Source: Sphingobacterium cavernae (lineage in GTDB: Bacteria; Bacteroidota; Bacteroidia; Sphingobacteriales; Sphingobacteriaceae). Taken from it: a stretch of 64,000 nucleotides of DNA. Shown here piece by piece: positions 37,348 through 45,519 of this stretch (position 1 is the stretch's first letter; each line of letters begins with the position of its first letter). Where the stretch lies: contig NZ_VIQM01000025.1 of assembly GCF_008520265.1 (NCBI RefSeq), forward strand, positions 231,373-295,372, given 5' to 3'. The notes beneath the pieces are model-generated. The model had not been told where the DNA came from. It searched no databases and was given only the letters and a program-made list of their open reading frames with translations. Both the position numbers and the translations under genes were made by a program.

Positions 37348-40110
37348 TTACTTCGTAGAGATCGGTTGGAATTTAGTCAAATTAATACCTTCAACTGCTG
37401 ATTTGTATTCTTCAATACTTGGAACACGACCTAAGATAGCTGACAATACAACTACTGGCGTAGATGCTAATAAAGATTCACCTTTTTTACCATCTCTATC
37501 TTCTACTACACGACCTTGGAAAAGACGTGTTGAAGTAGCCATTACTGTATCACCTTTTGCTGCTTTTTCTTGGTTACCCATACACAAGTTACATCCAGGA
37601 CGCTCTAAGTAAAGAATATTCTCGTATTCTGTACGTGCTGCTGATTTTGGCATTGCATCGTTAAATTCGAATCCTGAGTATTTTTGTAAAAATTCCCAAT
37701 CACCTTCAGCTTTCAATTCGTCAATGATATTATAAGTCGGAGCAGCAACTACTAATGGAGCATTGAATGATACATAACCTTTTTGTGCTTCTACATTTTT
37801 CAACATTTGCGAAACGATTTTTAAATCGTCTTTGTGCACCATACAAGAACCTACGAAACCTAAATCAACTTTCTTGTCGCCACCGTAGAACGATAAGTCA
37901 CGAATAGTATCGTGTGTATAACGTTTAGAAACGTCGGCGTTATTTACATCTGGATCCGCAATCATTGGCTCGTCGATGATATCCAAATCAATTACAACTT
38001 CAGCATAATATTTTGCATTAGAATCCGGTTGTAATGCTGGTTTTTCACCTGAACGAATTTCAGCAATACGTTTGTTTGCCTTATCAATTAAACCTTGTAA
38101 AACTTGATTATGGTTATCCATACCCTTATCAATCATGATTTGGATACGTGATTTAGCGATTTCTAATGATTCGATTAATGTTTCATCTTGAGAAATACAG
38201 ATAGACGCTTTCGCTTTCATCTCTGCAGTCCAGTCAGTGAATGTAAAGGCTTGATCCGCTAACAATGTACCGATGTGCACCTCGATGATACGACCTTGGA
38301 ATACGTTTTCGCCATCGAATTGCTGCAACATTTGTAATTGTGTAGCATGTACCACATCACGGAAATCCATGTGCTCTTTCATTTGACCTTTGAAAGTAAC
38401 TTTCACAGATTCAGGAATTGGCATAGACGCTTCACCTGTCGCTAAAGCTAAGGCTACAGTACCAGAGTCAGCACCAAAAGCAACACCTTTAGACATACGT
38501 GTATGCGAGTCACCACCGATGATGATAGCCCATTCGTCAACTGTAATGTCATTCAATACTTTGTGAATAACGTCCGTCATCGCATGGTAGTCACCTTTAG
38601 GGTCACGTGCTGTGATTACTCCAAATTCATTCATGAATTTCATCAATTTAGGAATATTCGCTTGCGCTTTTTTATCCCATACTGATGCAGTATGACAACC
38701 AGATTGGTAAGCACCATCTACACTTGGAGAAATAACAGTCGCTGCCATAGACTCTAACTCCTGTGCTGTCATCAAACCTGTAGTGTCTTGCGAACCTACA
38801 ATATTTACTTTCACACGAACATCAGAACCAGCGTGCAATGTTTTACCTAGAGCAACACCTACTGCATTTTTGTTGAAGATTTTCTCAACAGCAGTCAAGC
38901 CTTGACCTTCTACTGAAACCTCTTTTGCTGGAGCAAATACCTGAGGTGCTTCGATACCTAAAGTTTGTGCTGCAAATGTTTGTATCTTTTTACCAAATAC
39001 GATAGCGTAAGAACCACCAGCTTTGATAAATTCTAATTTTTGTGGTGTGAAAGATTTAGAAATATCCTTCAGTTCAACTCCACCGTTGTATAATTTTTTA
39101 GTTTTAGTATTAATAGTTAATACAGTACCTGTCTCAACCGAATAAGCTTGTTCTAAAACTACATCACCGTTCTCATCACGAACTACGTTACCATTCTCAT
39201 CCGTTTTCTTAACCCAGTTTTGCAAATCGATACCGATACCACCAGTTACGTCAACTGTCGTCAAGAAAATTGGTGAAATGCCATTTGTACCTGCTACAAT
39301 AGGAGCAATATTCACGAATGGAATGTATGGAGAAGCTTGTTTACCTGTCCAAAGTGCAACGTTATTCACTCCTGACATACGTGAAGAACCAACACCCATT
39401 GTACCTTTTTCTGCGATCAACATTACGCTAGCATCAGGGTATTGTGCTTGTAAAGCTTTAATTTCCTCTTGAGCTTCTGGCGTAATCATACATTTACCGT
39501 GCAATTCACGATCCGAACGCGAGTGCGCTTGATTTCCTGGAGACAATAAATCCGTAGAAATATCACCTTCTGCAGCTATATATGTTACAACTTTAATTTC
39601 TTCCGGAACTTCAGGTAATTTTGTAAAGAATTCAGCTTTTGCATAACTCTCTAAAATATCCTTTGCAATTGCATTTCCTGCATCGTAAGCTTCTTTTAAA
39701 CGTGCTGTATCTGCATCATACAAGAAAACTTGTGTTTTCAAAACTTCAGCAGCTTGCTTTGCAATAGTTTCATTAGTACCCAATGCGATATCCAACAAAA
39801 CTTTAATTGAAGGACCACCTTTCATATGAGACAATAACTCAAATGCGAAAGTTGGCGTAATCTCCGCAACTACTTCTTGGCCTAAAATAATTTCTTTTAA
39901 GAATTGAGCTTTCACAGCTGCCGCAGGTGTAGTACCAGGCAATGTGTTGTAAATAAATAAACGCAAAGATTCAACTCTGTGTTCATTATTAACATCTTTA
40001 ATTTGCGCAATTACTTCGCTCAAAAGCTCAGCTCCATCAATCGGCTTTGGATTTAATCCTTGTCCTTCGCGTTCTACAACCTCTTGTACGTATTCGTTGT
40101 AAATACTCAT
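37348..40110 (-). CDS. acnB: Aconitate hydratase B (with 2-methylisocitrate dehydratase activity in the family)
   Basis: A 920-residue AcnB. The N-terminal HEAT-like domain (residues 1-160) and the swivel domain placed before the cluster domains (order 4-1-2-3) are those of AcnB. Motifs are GNQAHSRSDRELHGKCMITP, GVGSSRMSGVNNVALWTG, DSHTRMSKGVAFGADSG, VGSCMVHKDDL (first cluster Cys) and ERPGCNLCMGNQ (the other two). One insertion with EYAYSVETGT-like charged residues lies near 290. AcnB is usually the main TCA-cycle enzyme and AcnA the stress form; that division is not shown here. Confidence 0.95.
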   Translation of the reverse strand: MSIYNEYVQEVVEREGQGLNPKPIDGAELLSEVIAQIKDVNNEHRVESLRLFIYNTLPGTTPAAAVKAQFLKEIILGQEVVAEITPTFAFELLSHMKGGPSIKVLLDIALGTNETIAKQAAEVLKTQVFLYDADTARLKEAYDAGNAIAKDILESYAKAEFFTKLPEVPEEIKVVTYIAAEGDISTDLLSPGNQAHSRSDRELHGKCMITPEAQEEIKALQAQYPDASVMLIAEKGTMGVGSSRMSGVNNVALWTGKQASPYIPFVNIAPIVAGTNGISPIFLTTVDVTGGIGIDLQNWVKKTDENGNVVRDENGDVVLEQAYSVETGTVLTINTKTKKLYNGGVELKDISKSFTPQKLEFIKAGGSYAIVFGKKIQTFAAQTLGIEAPQVFAPAKEVSVEGQGLTAVEKIFNKNAVGVALGKTLHAGSDVRVKVNIVGSQDTTGLMTAQELESMAATVISPSVDGAYQSGCHTASVWDKKAQANIPKLMKFMNEFGVITARDPKGDYHAMTDVIHKVLNDITVDEWAIIIGGDSHTRMSKGVAFGADSGTVALALATGEASMPIPESVKVTFKGQMKEHMDFRDVVHATQLQMLQQFDGENVFQGRIIEVHIGTLLADQAFTFTDWTAEMKAKASICISQDETLIESLEIAKSRIQIMIDKGMDNHNQVLQGLIDKANKRIAEIRSGEKPALQPDSNAKYYAEVVIDLDIIDEPMIADPDVNNADVSKRYTHDTIRDLSFYGGDKKVDLGFVGSCMVHKDDLKIVSQMLKNVEAQKGYVSFNAPLVVAAPTYNIIDELKAEGDWEFLQKYSGFEFNDAMPKSAARTEYENILYLERPGCNLCMGNQEKAAKGDTVMATSTRLFQGRVVEDRDGKKGESLLASTPVVVLSAILGRVPSIEEYKSAVEGINLTKFQPISTK

Positions 40111-40375
40111 ATATAATTTTCTTAATTAAAGGTAGGTTCGGTTATCCGTCGCTACCGTAAGTTTAATAAAATAAGCTATAACTATATTGAACATTACGTT
40201 TCAACTTATAGCTCCTACTACCCACTAATACTGAATAATTTATCCTTAAACAGCAAATAAATTCGGGATCAAAAGTACTAAAAATCAACTGCTAATAATA
40301 ACCACACAAACGCACAAATACAATTTGGAATAATTCTAAACAAAATAATTTATAGTAACTTTTTACTTTTAAAAA
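40111..40375. other. Intergenic region upstream of acnB
   Basis: About 265 bases between acnB and the rpe terminator. CAAAAGTA (40270-40277) reads TACTTTTG on the minus strand and could be an acnB -7 box, but no -33 box lies at the right distance. Nothing else is recognised. Confidence 0.35.
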
Positions 40376-40377
40376 TG

Positions 40378-40406
40378 AAGGCGACATATTACTTAATAGT
40401 CGCCTT
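40378..40406 (-). terminator. Terminator of rpe
   Basis: Stem AAGGCGAC with GTCGCCTT (plus further AT pairs), followed on the minus strand by CATTTTTAAAAG. Confidence 0.7.
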
Positions 40407-40416
40407 TATTTTTTGT

Positions 40417-41097
40417 TTATGCTTGTTTTAATGCAATATCAACAGCTTTCAGCGAAGCTATGGTTGCAATAGGATTTTCGGCAGTAAATACAAAAGAACC
40501 TGCTACTAACACATCTGCACCAGCCTCCAAAAGTTGTGACGCATTTGCGGTAGTTACCCCACCATCAATTTCTATCAATAAATTATCATTCACACCTGAA
40601 GCTAACGCTCTCAATTCTTTGATTTTGGTGTATGTATGTGGAATAAATTTCTGCCCACCAAATCCCGGATTCACAGACATCAGACACACTAAATCAATAT
40701 CTTGAATTACATCTTTCAACAACTGAACTGATGTGTGTGGATTCAACGCCACCCCTGCTTTACAACCCAACTCTTTAATCGCCGCTAATGTACGGTGCAA
40801 GTGTGTACATGCCTCATAATGAACGGTAATCACCTCAGCACCATTATCCTTACACGTTTTTAAGTAACGATCTGGATCTACAATCATCAAATGTACATCC
40901 AAAGGTTTTTGCGCATGCTTGGCAATAGCACTCATCACCGGAAAACCAAAAGAAATGTTTGGCACAAAAACGCCATCCATAATATCGATGTGAAACCAAT
41001 CTGCCTCACTCGCATTGACCATTTGAACATCTCTCGCTAGATTCCCAAAGTCTGCCGCTAAAACTGAAGGAGCAATTAAATGTTTAGTATTTGACAT
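40417..41097 (-). CDS. rpe: Ribulose-phosphate 3-epimerase
   Basis: A 226-residue TIM-barrel enzyme of the pentose phosphate pathway that interconverts ribulose 5-phosphate and xylulose 5-phosphate. Metal and catalytic residues lie in LIAPSVLAADFGNLARD, WFHIDIMDGVFVPN, DVHLMIVDPDRY, MSVNPGFGGQKFIP and LIEIDGGVTTANA (catalytic Asp). ATG 41097 is chosen because upstream codons are hydrophobic and not part of the family. A clear promoter lies just upstream. Confidence 0.95.
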   Translation of the reverse strand: MSNTKHLIAPSVLAADFGNLARDVQMVNASEADWFHIDIMDGVFVPNISFGFPVMSAIAKHAQKPLDVHLMIVDPDRYLKTCKDNGAEVITVHYEACTHLHRTLAAIKELGCKAGVALNPHTSVQLLKDVIQDIDLVCLMSVNPGFGGQKFIPHTYTKIKELRALASGVNDNLLIEIDGGVTTANASQLLEAGADVLVAGSFVFTAENPIATIASLKAVDIALKQA

Positions 41098-41121
41098 GAA
41101 TATCTTTATTAAAATTTTGCA

Positions 41122-41153
41122 CAAAGATAGCCCTAAAATTTCCCTATTTCAAA
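41122..41153 (-). promoter_or_regulatory. Promoter of rpe
   Basis: Minus strand: TTTG (41153-41150), 20 bases, TATCTTTG (41129-41122), about 24 bases before the ATG. Confidence 0.75.
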
Positions 41154-41264
41154 CAAAATATACTTATTGACATTGGATTAATAATCCATTCGGATTACTT
41201 AAACTAAGGACAGAAATAGTTACTTTTGTTTATATAATCGTATAATAATCAAATTTTATACTAC

Positions 41265-43403
41265 GTGGCAAAGCTCAAAATCAACTACATTGATAATAAA
41301 TTACAAAGCGACTCCCCCATACTAAAATATGGAATGCTCGTTTTGACTGTTTTTCTAATTTGTTTGTTTTTACCAAAACAACCTCGATTTGAATACGAAT
41401 TTCAAAAAGGAAAAGCCTGGAATCATGACAATCTAGTATCTCCTTATAATTTTGCGATTAATAAGACCAAGGAAGAATTAGATCGCGATAGACAACACAT
41501 CCTGAAAACAGTTCAACCTGTCTACAATCTACATCAAACTGCAAGGAAAGAACAAATCGATCTTTTCACAACTGACATCGCCGAAAAATGGCAAAGTAGC
41601 CAGATGGATACTGTCCCAACATTGGATATCCAAAAATATAAAGCAAAAGGTGTTGAGCTCTTAACGTACATCTACAATCGTGGTGTGCTATCGCTAAATA
41701 ACAGGTATCAAAATAAAGGTGAGGATACCGAGAAAGTTAGCGATACCGAAGCAAACTATAATTTCACACTGATAGATAATAATCTTGCTACGCAAAAAAA
41801 TACAGCAGATTGTTTCACCATTGAATCAGCTATCGAGTATACACACAATGCACTTTCAAAAGACGTTACTATTGTCAAAAAGCGTTGGCTCGAGGAGGTT
41901 TTGAAAAATTACATTACGGTCAATTATATTTTCAATGAGTCATTAACCAATAAAATAGAACAAACTGCGCTGAGCAATATTTCTACCACGCGTGGAATGG
42001 TGCAGAAAGGTGAATTAATAGCCGAAAAGGATAAAATCGTCAATAATGACACTTACCAGAAACTCGAATCACTACGTAAAATATTTGAAGATGAAGCACG
42101 TATTTCAGGTGACAAAACCTATGTAGCTTTTGGACATTTTTTAGTCGTCGGACTGGCAATGAGCTTATTGATGGTGTTTTTATACTTTTTCCGAAAAAAC
42201 ATTTACAACAATAACCGTTTGCTAGCGATTATTTACATTGTCATAATCGGAATGTTGGGTGTGTTTTCTTGGGCTTTGCATTTGCGCGTTTCTAGTTTAT
42301 ATTTTATCCCCTATTGTGGCGTACCTATCATATTTCGAATACTTTTTGACACGCGTGTCGCACTGAACATTCACCTCTTAATGGTATTGATTACTGCATT
42401 GTTTGTACCAAATAGTTACGACTTTGTGTTCTTGCAATTTATGTCGGGGTTAGTTGCGATTTATAGTATCAAGACAATGGTGAAACGCGAGCAGTTTTTG
42501 ATTTCCAGCTTACTGATTTTAGCGACTTATATTATCGGGCACATCGGCTTAGTTTTGACACGTAATGGTTCCTTGGGCAGTATTTATTGGGGAGATATCC
42601 TTCCCTTCTTTGTCAGTGTCGGTTTGACATTGCTCGCTTATCCTTTGATTTATGCATTTGAAAAGCTTTTTGGTATTGTCTCAGATTTGACCTTAATGGA
42701 ATTAACAAATTCCAATTCGAAATTACTACGCGAACTTTCATTAAAAGCTCCTGGAACTTTCCAACATTCCTTGCAGGTTGCTAATCTTGCGGAAGCTGCA
42801 ATTTATAAAATCGGAGGTAATTCATTACTGGTTCGTGCAGGTGCGCTATACCACGATATCGGTAAAATTGTAAATCCGCTTTACTTTATTGAAAACCAAA
42901 AAACGGGTACGAATCCCCATACGGAATTGACTTCCGAACAAAGTGCACAAATCATTATTTCGCATGTACTCAAAGGAATTGAGATTGCGAAACGTCACCA
43001 ATTGCCTGATGTGATTATTGATTTTATCAAAACGCATCACGGTACCACTCGCGTGGATTATTTTTACAATGAATTTATTCAAAATAATCCTGATAAATTA
43101 GTCGACGAAACGTTATTTCATTACCCTGGACCTATTCCTTCTTCAAAAGAAACCGCCGTGTTAATGTTGGCCGATTCTGTTGAAGCTGCAGCCCGATCAC
43201 TAAAAGAACCAACTAAAGAATCAATTAGCAATCTTGTAGACAAAATTGTTGACCATAAATTGTCTCAAAAGCAATTCAGCAATGCAGATATTACACTAAA
43301 GGATATCTCTGATGTAAGCACTATTTTCAAAAATATGCTTATGAGTATTTACCATGTGCGCATTGACTATGATATCACAAAACGAAAAGAGCAATCAAGC
43401 TAA
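41265..43403 (+). CDS. PgpH-like membrane HD-domain phosphohydrolase
   Basis: A 712-residue 7TMR-HD protein. After a short cytoplasmic start comes one membrane helix (YGMLVLTVFLICLFL), an extracytoplasmic 7TMR-HDED domain (about residues 45-285) and six more helices. The cytoplasmic HD domain follows, with metal residues in HSLQVANLAEAA, LYHDIGKIVNP, ISHVLKGIE and KTHHGT. Gram-positive PgpH hydrolyses cyclic di-AMP, so this is a likely c-di-AMP phosphodiesterase; Bacteroidota carry diadenylate cyclase, which fits. GTG 41265 is the only start that keeps the N-terminus. TACTTTTG (41221-41228) is a -7 candidate. Confidence 0.85.
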   Translation: MAKLKINYIDNKLQSDSPILKYGMLVLTVFLICLFLPKQPRFEYEFQKGKAWNHDNLVSPYNFAINKTKEELDRDRQHILKTVQPVYNLHQTARKEQIDLFTTDIAEKWQSSQMDTVPTLDIQKYKAKGVELLTYIYNRGVLSLNNRYQNKGEDTEKVSDTEANYNFTLIDNNLATQKNTADCFTIESAIEYTHNALSKDVTIVKKRWLEEVLKNYITVNYIFNESLTNKIEQTALSNISTTRGMVQKGELIAEKDKIVNNDTYQKLESLRKIFEDEARISGDKTYVAFGHFLVVGLAMSLLMVFLYFFRKNIYNNNRLLAIIYIVIIGMLGVFSWALHLRVSSLYFIPYCGVPIIFRILFDTRVALNIHLLMVLITALFVPNSYDFVFLQFMSGLVAIYSIKTMVKREQFLISSLLILATYIIGHIGLVLTRNGSLGSIYWGDILPFFVSVGLTLLAYPLIYAFEKLFGIVSDLTLMELTNSNSKLLRELSLKAPGTFQHSLQVANLAEAAIYKIGGNSLLVRAGALYHDIGKIVNPLYFIENQKTGTNPHTELTSEQSAQIIISHVLKGIEIAKRHQLPDVIIDFIKTHHGTTRVDYFYNEFIQNNPDKLVDETLFHYPGPIPSSKETAVLMLADSVEAAARSLKEPTKESISNLVDKIVDHKLSQKQFSNADITLKDISDVSTIFKNMLMSIYHVRIDYDITKRKEQSS

Positions 43404-43475
43404 AAACTATTATTATTGACTTTCAGATTGTTAATAATAAACAACAAAAAAATATATAAAAAAGTCGTTTTAAAG

Positions 43476-43506
43476 TTTGTAGAATCGATTTTTTGATTTA
43501 TGTTTG
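43476..43506 (+). promoter_or_regulatory. Promoter of tRNA-Ser
   Basis: TTTG (43476-43479), 19 bases, TATGTTTG (43499-43506), 14 bases to the tRNA. An exact consensus match. Confidence 0.85.
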
Positions 43507-43520
43507 CAGTGTCGAAACCC

Positions 43521-43610
43521 GGAGAGATGCCTGAGTGGCCGAAAGGAACAGTTTGCTAAACTGTCGTACTGGAAACGGTACCGTGGGTTCGAATCCCACT
43601 CTCTCCGCCA
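43521..43610 (+). tRNA. tRNA-Ser (GCT)
   Basis: A class II tRNA with a long variable arm. Acceptor GGAGAGA pairs with TCTCTCC, the anticodon loop TTGCTAA reads GCT, and the variable arm is GTACTGGAAACGGTACC. The T arm is GTGGGTTCGAATCCCAC. The discriminator is G and CCA is encoded. It reads AGC and AGU codons. Confidence 0.96.
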
Positions 43611-43650
43611 AGACTTTTAAAAGCTTTTAAAAAAGCTCAAAAAAACTTCT

Positions 43651-43687
43651 AAAAAGCCTGCAAATCATTGTATTTGCAGGCTTTTTT
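43651..43687 (+). terminator. Terminator of tRNA-Ser
   Basis: Stem AAAAAGCCTGCAAAT with ATTTGCAGGCTTTTT, followed by TATTTT. Confidence 0.85.
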
Positions 43688-43730
43688 ATTTTAAACCTCA
43701 CCATAACTTTCAAAAATACTCCTAAAAGTG

Positions 43731-43893
43731 GATCATGTACAAAATTTGAATAATGGGTCATTTCAAAATAATCGGAAACCCCTTCTGGAATAATAAGAGG
43801 CATTAAAGCTTTAAATGAATCGTGCATCTGAATAATATAACTATCCAAATATCCGATTATTTTTTAGCTACTCCACAACTCTTGTACATGATC
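43731..43893 (-). mobile_element. 163-bp MITE-like element with an ISAon1-type transposase start
   Basis: GATCATGTACAA at 43731-43742 and TTGTACATGATC at 43882-43893 form perfect 12-bp terminal inverted repeats, with weaker similarity for another 12 bases. Inside, on the minus strand, an ORF starts MDSYIIQMHDSFKALMPLII and continues PEGVSDYFEMTHYS. This resembles the N-terminal region of ISAon1-family transposases as I remember it. Most of the transposase is missing, so this looks like an internally deleted, non-autonomous derivative. The end at 43893 supplies the stop codon of the TauE-like gene. No clean target duplication is seen. Confidence 0.6.
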
Positions 43894-44584
43894 AGAATCT
43901 TGTTAGATAAGATCCTATAAATATTACCAGAATGGACAATGAAGTTAACGTCAATAAAAACGTCCAATCTAATGTTGCATTTCCCAATTCTCCTGTATAT
44001 CCTATTAATGATTTTGCCGCTATAATGGCTAGTGAAGTGCCCACAGCCTCTTTCATCGGCAACTTAGAAAATAATACCAAAGCAGGGATAATTAAGAAAC
44101 CACCTCCAGCTCCAACCAATCCTGTAAATACCCCGACGAACGAACCTTCTAATAAAATCATCGGGTAATTAAACTTTTGTGGTTGTACAACAGTTGTAGT
44201 ATCTGACTTTTTGCCTTTTAGCATCGTATAAGCCGCCACAACCATCAATACTGCAAAAAGGATCATCAGAAAAATATCTTTAGTCAATTCGAATCCAGGC
44301 AGTGTAAATAATCTATATGGTATCGTTGGCAAGAAGACCGCAAAGATAGATGGTATACCAAAAACGGTGGCCGTCTTTATATTGACTAATCCTTTTTTGA
44401 AATAAGTAATTGACCCGACAACACTAGTCGCACCTACAATAAATAGCGAATAAGCTGTAGCAGTAACGGGCAATACCGCAAACATATAGACCAAAACAGG
44501 TACGGTTAGGATGCTTCCTCCACCTCCAATTAACCCTAATAATACTCCAATCAAAATGGCTGCTACATATGCAATTATTTCCAT
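43892..44584 (-). CDS. TauE/SafE family membrane protein, C-terminally truncated
   Basis: A 230-residue permease-like protein of the TauE/SafE family (sulfite, sulfonate or organic-anion export). Glycine-rich motifs LIGVLLGLIGGGGSILTVPV near the start and VGVFTGLVGAGGGFLIIPAL in the second half are the two inverted repeats of the family. AVGTSLAIIAAKSLIGYTGEL follows in the second repeat. It stops at GSYLTRF, where the family normally has one more helix of about 25-30 residues. The stop codon lies in the terminal repeat of the MITE-like element, so insertion removed the last segment. ATG 44584 is chosen because MEIIAYVAAILIG is the normal start. It is divergent from the AraC gene. Confidence 0.8.
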   Translation of the reverse strand: MEIIAYVAAILIGVLLGLIGGGGSILTVPVLVYMFAVLPVTATAYSLFIVGATSVVGSITYFKKGLVNIKTATVFGIPSIFAVFLPTIPYRLFTLPGFELTKDIFLMILFAVLMVVAAYTMLKGKKSDTTTVVQPQKFNYPMILLEGSFVGVFTGLVGAGGGFLIIPALVLFSKLPMKEAVGTSLAIIAAKSLIGYTGELGNATLDWTFLLTLTSLSILVIFIGSYLTRF

Positions 44585-44706
44585 GACTTTTCTAATTTGT
44601 TGATACAAAGGTCAGCAAGAGAGAGGAAGCCTACAGTTACATTTGTTACAAAGTGGCGTTTTTGATTAGTTAAATAATCGCTAATTTGGCGGAAAGATAT
44701 TTCCTA

Positions 44707-45519
44707 ATGACTACGAAGAAAAGCATTCCTATTAAAGACAAGCTTACACAAAGCAAGCTTATCAAAATAGTACCGTTTGACAACACAAAACACAGCACGA
44801 AAGCGCACAAACATAATGGTTACCTTGAATTAGTATATCTTTTTTCTACTATAGGAACACACGAAATTGATGGAAAAAGAGGAGAAATTCAAAATCCTTG
44901 CTTGCTAGTGATTCGGAAAAATGATGTTCATCAATGGACATTAACAACGCCAGTAGTAGGGTTTGTGATTCTTCTAAAAAATGAATTTATTGCTAATAGT
45001 TTGGACTTAGAAATAGCAAAACTAATAGAAAAAATCGCGAAGATAGATCACCTAAAATTGCACAACATCACTACTTTAAAATCGATTCTGGAAATATTAA
45101 CTACAGAACAGAATCCAATTGTCATAGAAGGTCTCTTCAAAAGTTTGCTAGCCAAAACAATAGAAAGTAATTCTCCAACAGAAAGTAAGCAGAATGTTAA
45201 TTTGTCTTTGTATGACAGTTTTATGGACTTACTCTTAGATGAGCCAAAAATCATCAATAGTGTTGCTCATTACGCAAATATTCTGCATACAACACCACAA
45301 AACCTAAATGCCTCGTGCAAGAAATACACTGATTTATCCGCTTCAGAAATTATTGCAAATCAAATCATTAAAGAAGCGAAAAGGCTAATCTATTACACCC
45401 AAAAAAGTATGTCCGAAATTGCGCATGAACTTGGATTCTCGGATAAATCAAATTTTTCCAAATACTTCAAAAAGCGCACCGGACACACGCCCAAAGCTTT
45501 TAAGCAAACAATTAACTAA
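44707..45519 (+). CDS. AraC family transcriptional regulator
   Basis: A 270-residue regulator. The N-terminal half (about 1-150) is a cupin-like sensing domain with KHNGYLELVYLFSTIGTHEI, whose histidine-bearing pattern is typical. The C-terminal half has two helix-turn-helix motifs: INSVAHYANILHTTPQNLNA, and MSEIAHELGFSDKSNFSKYF followed by KKRTGHTPKAF, the AraC signature. It is divergent from the truncated TauE-like gene and convergent with the receptor gene, whose stop codon overlaps its own by four bases. It may control either, but the sequence does not say. ATG 44707 is chosen over an upstream TTG. Confidence 0.86.
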   Translation: MTTKKSIPIKDKLTQSKLIKIVPFDNTKHSTKAHKHNGYLELVYLFSTIGTHEIDGKRGEIQNPCLLVIRKNDVHQWTLTTPVVGFVILLKNEFIANSLDLEIAKLIEKIAKIDHLKLHNITTLKSILEILTTEQNPIVIEGLFKSLLAKTIESNSPTESKQNVNLSLYDSFMDLLLDEPKIINSVAHYANILHTTPQNLNASCKKYTDLSASEIIANQIIKEAKRLIYYTQKSMSEIAHELGFSDKSNFSKYFKKRTGHTPKAFKQTIN

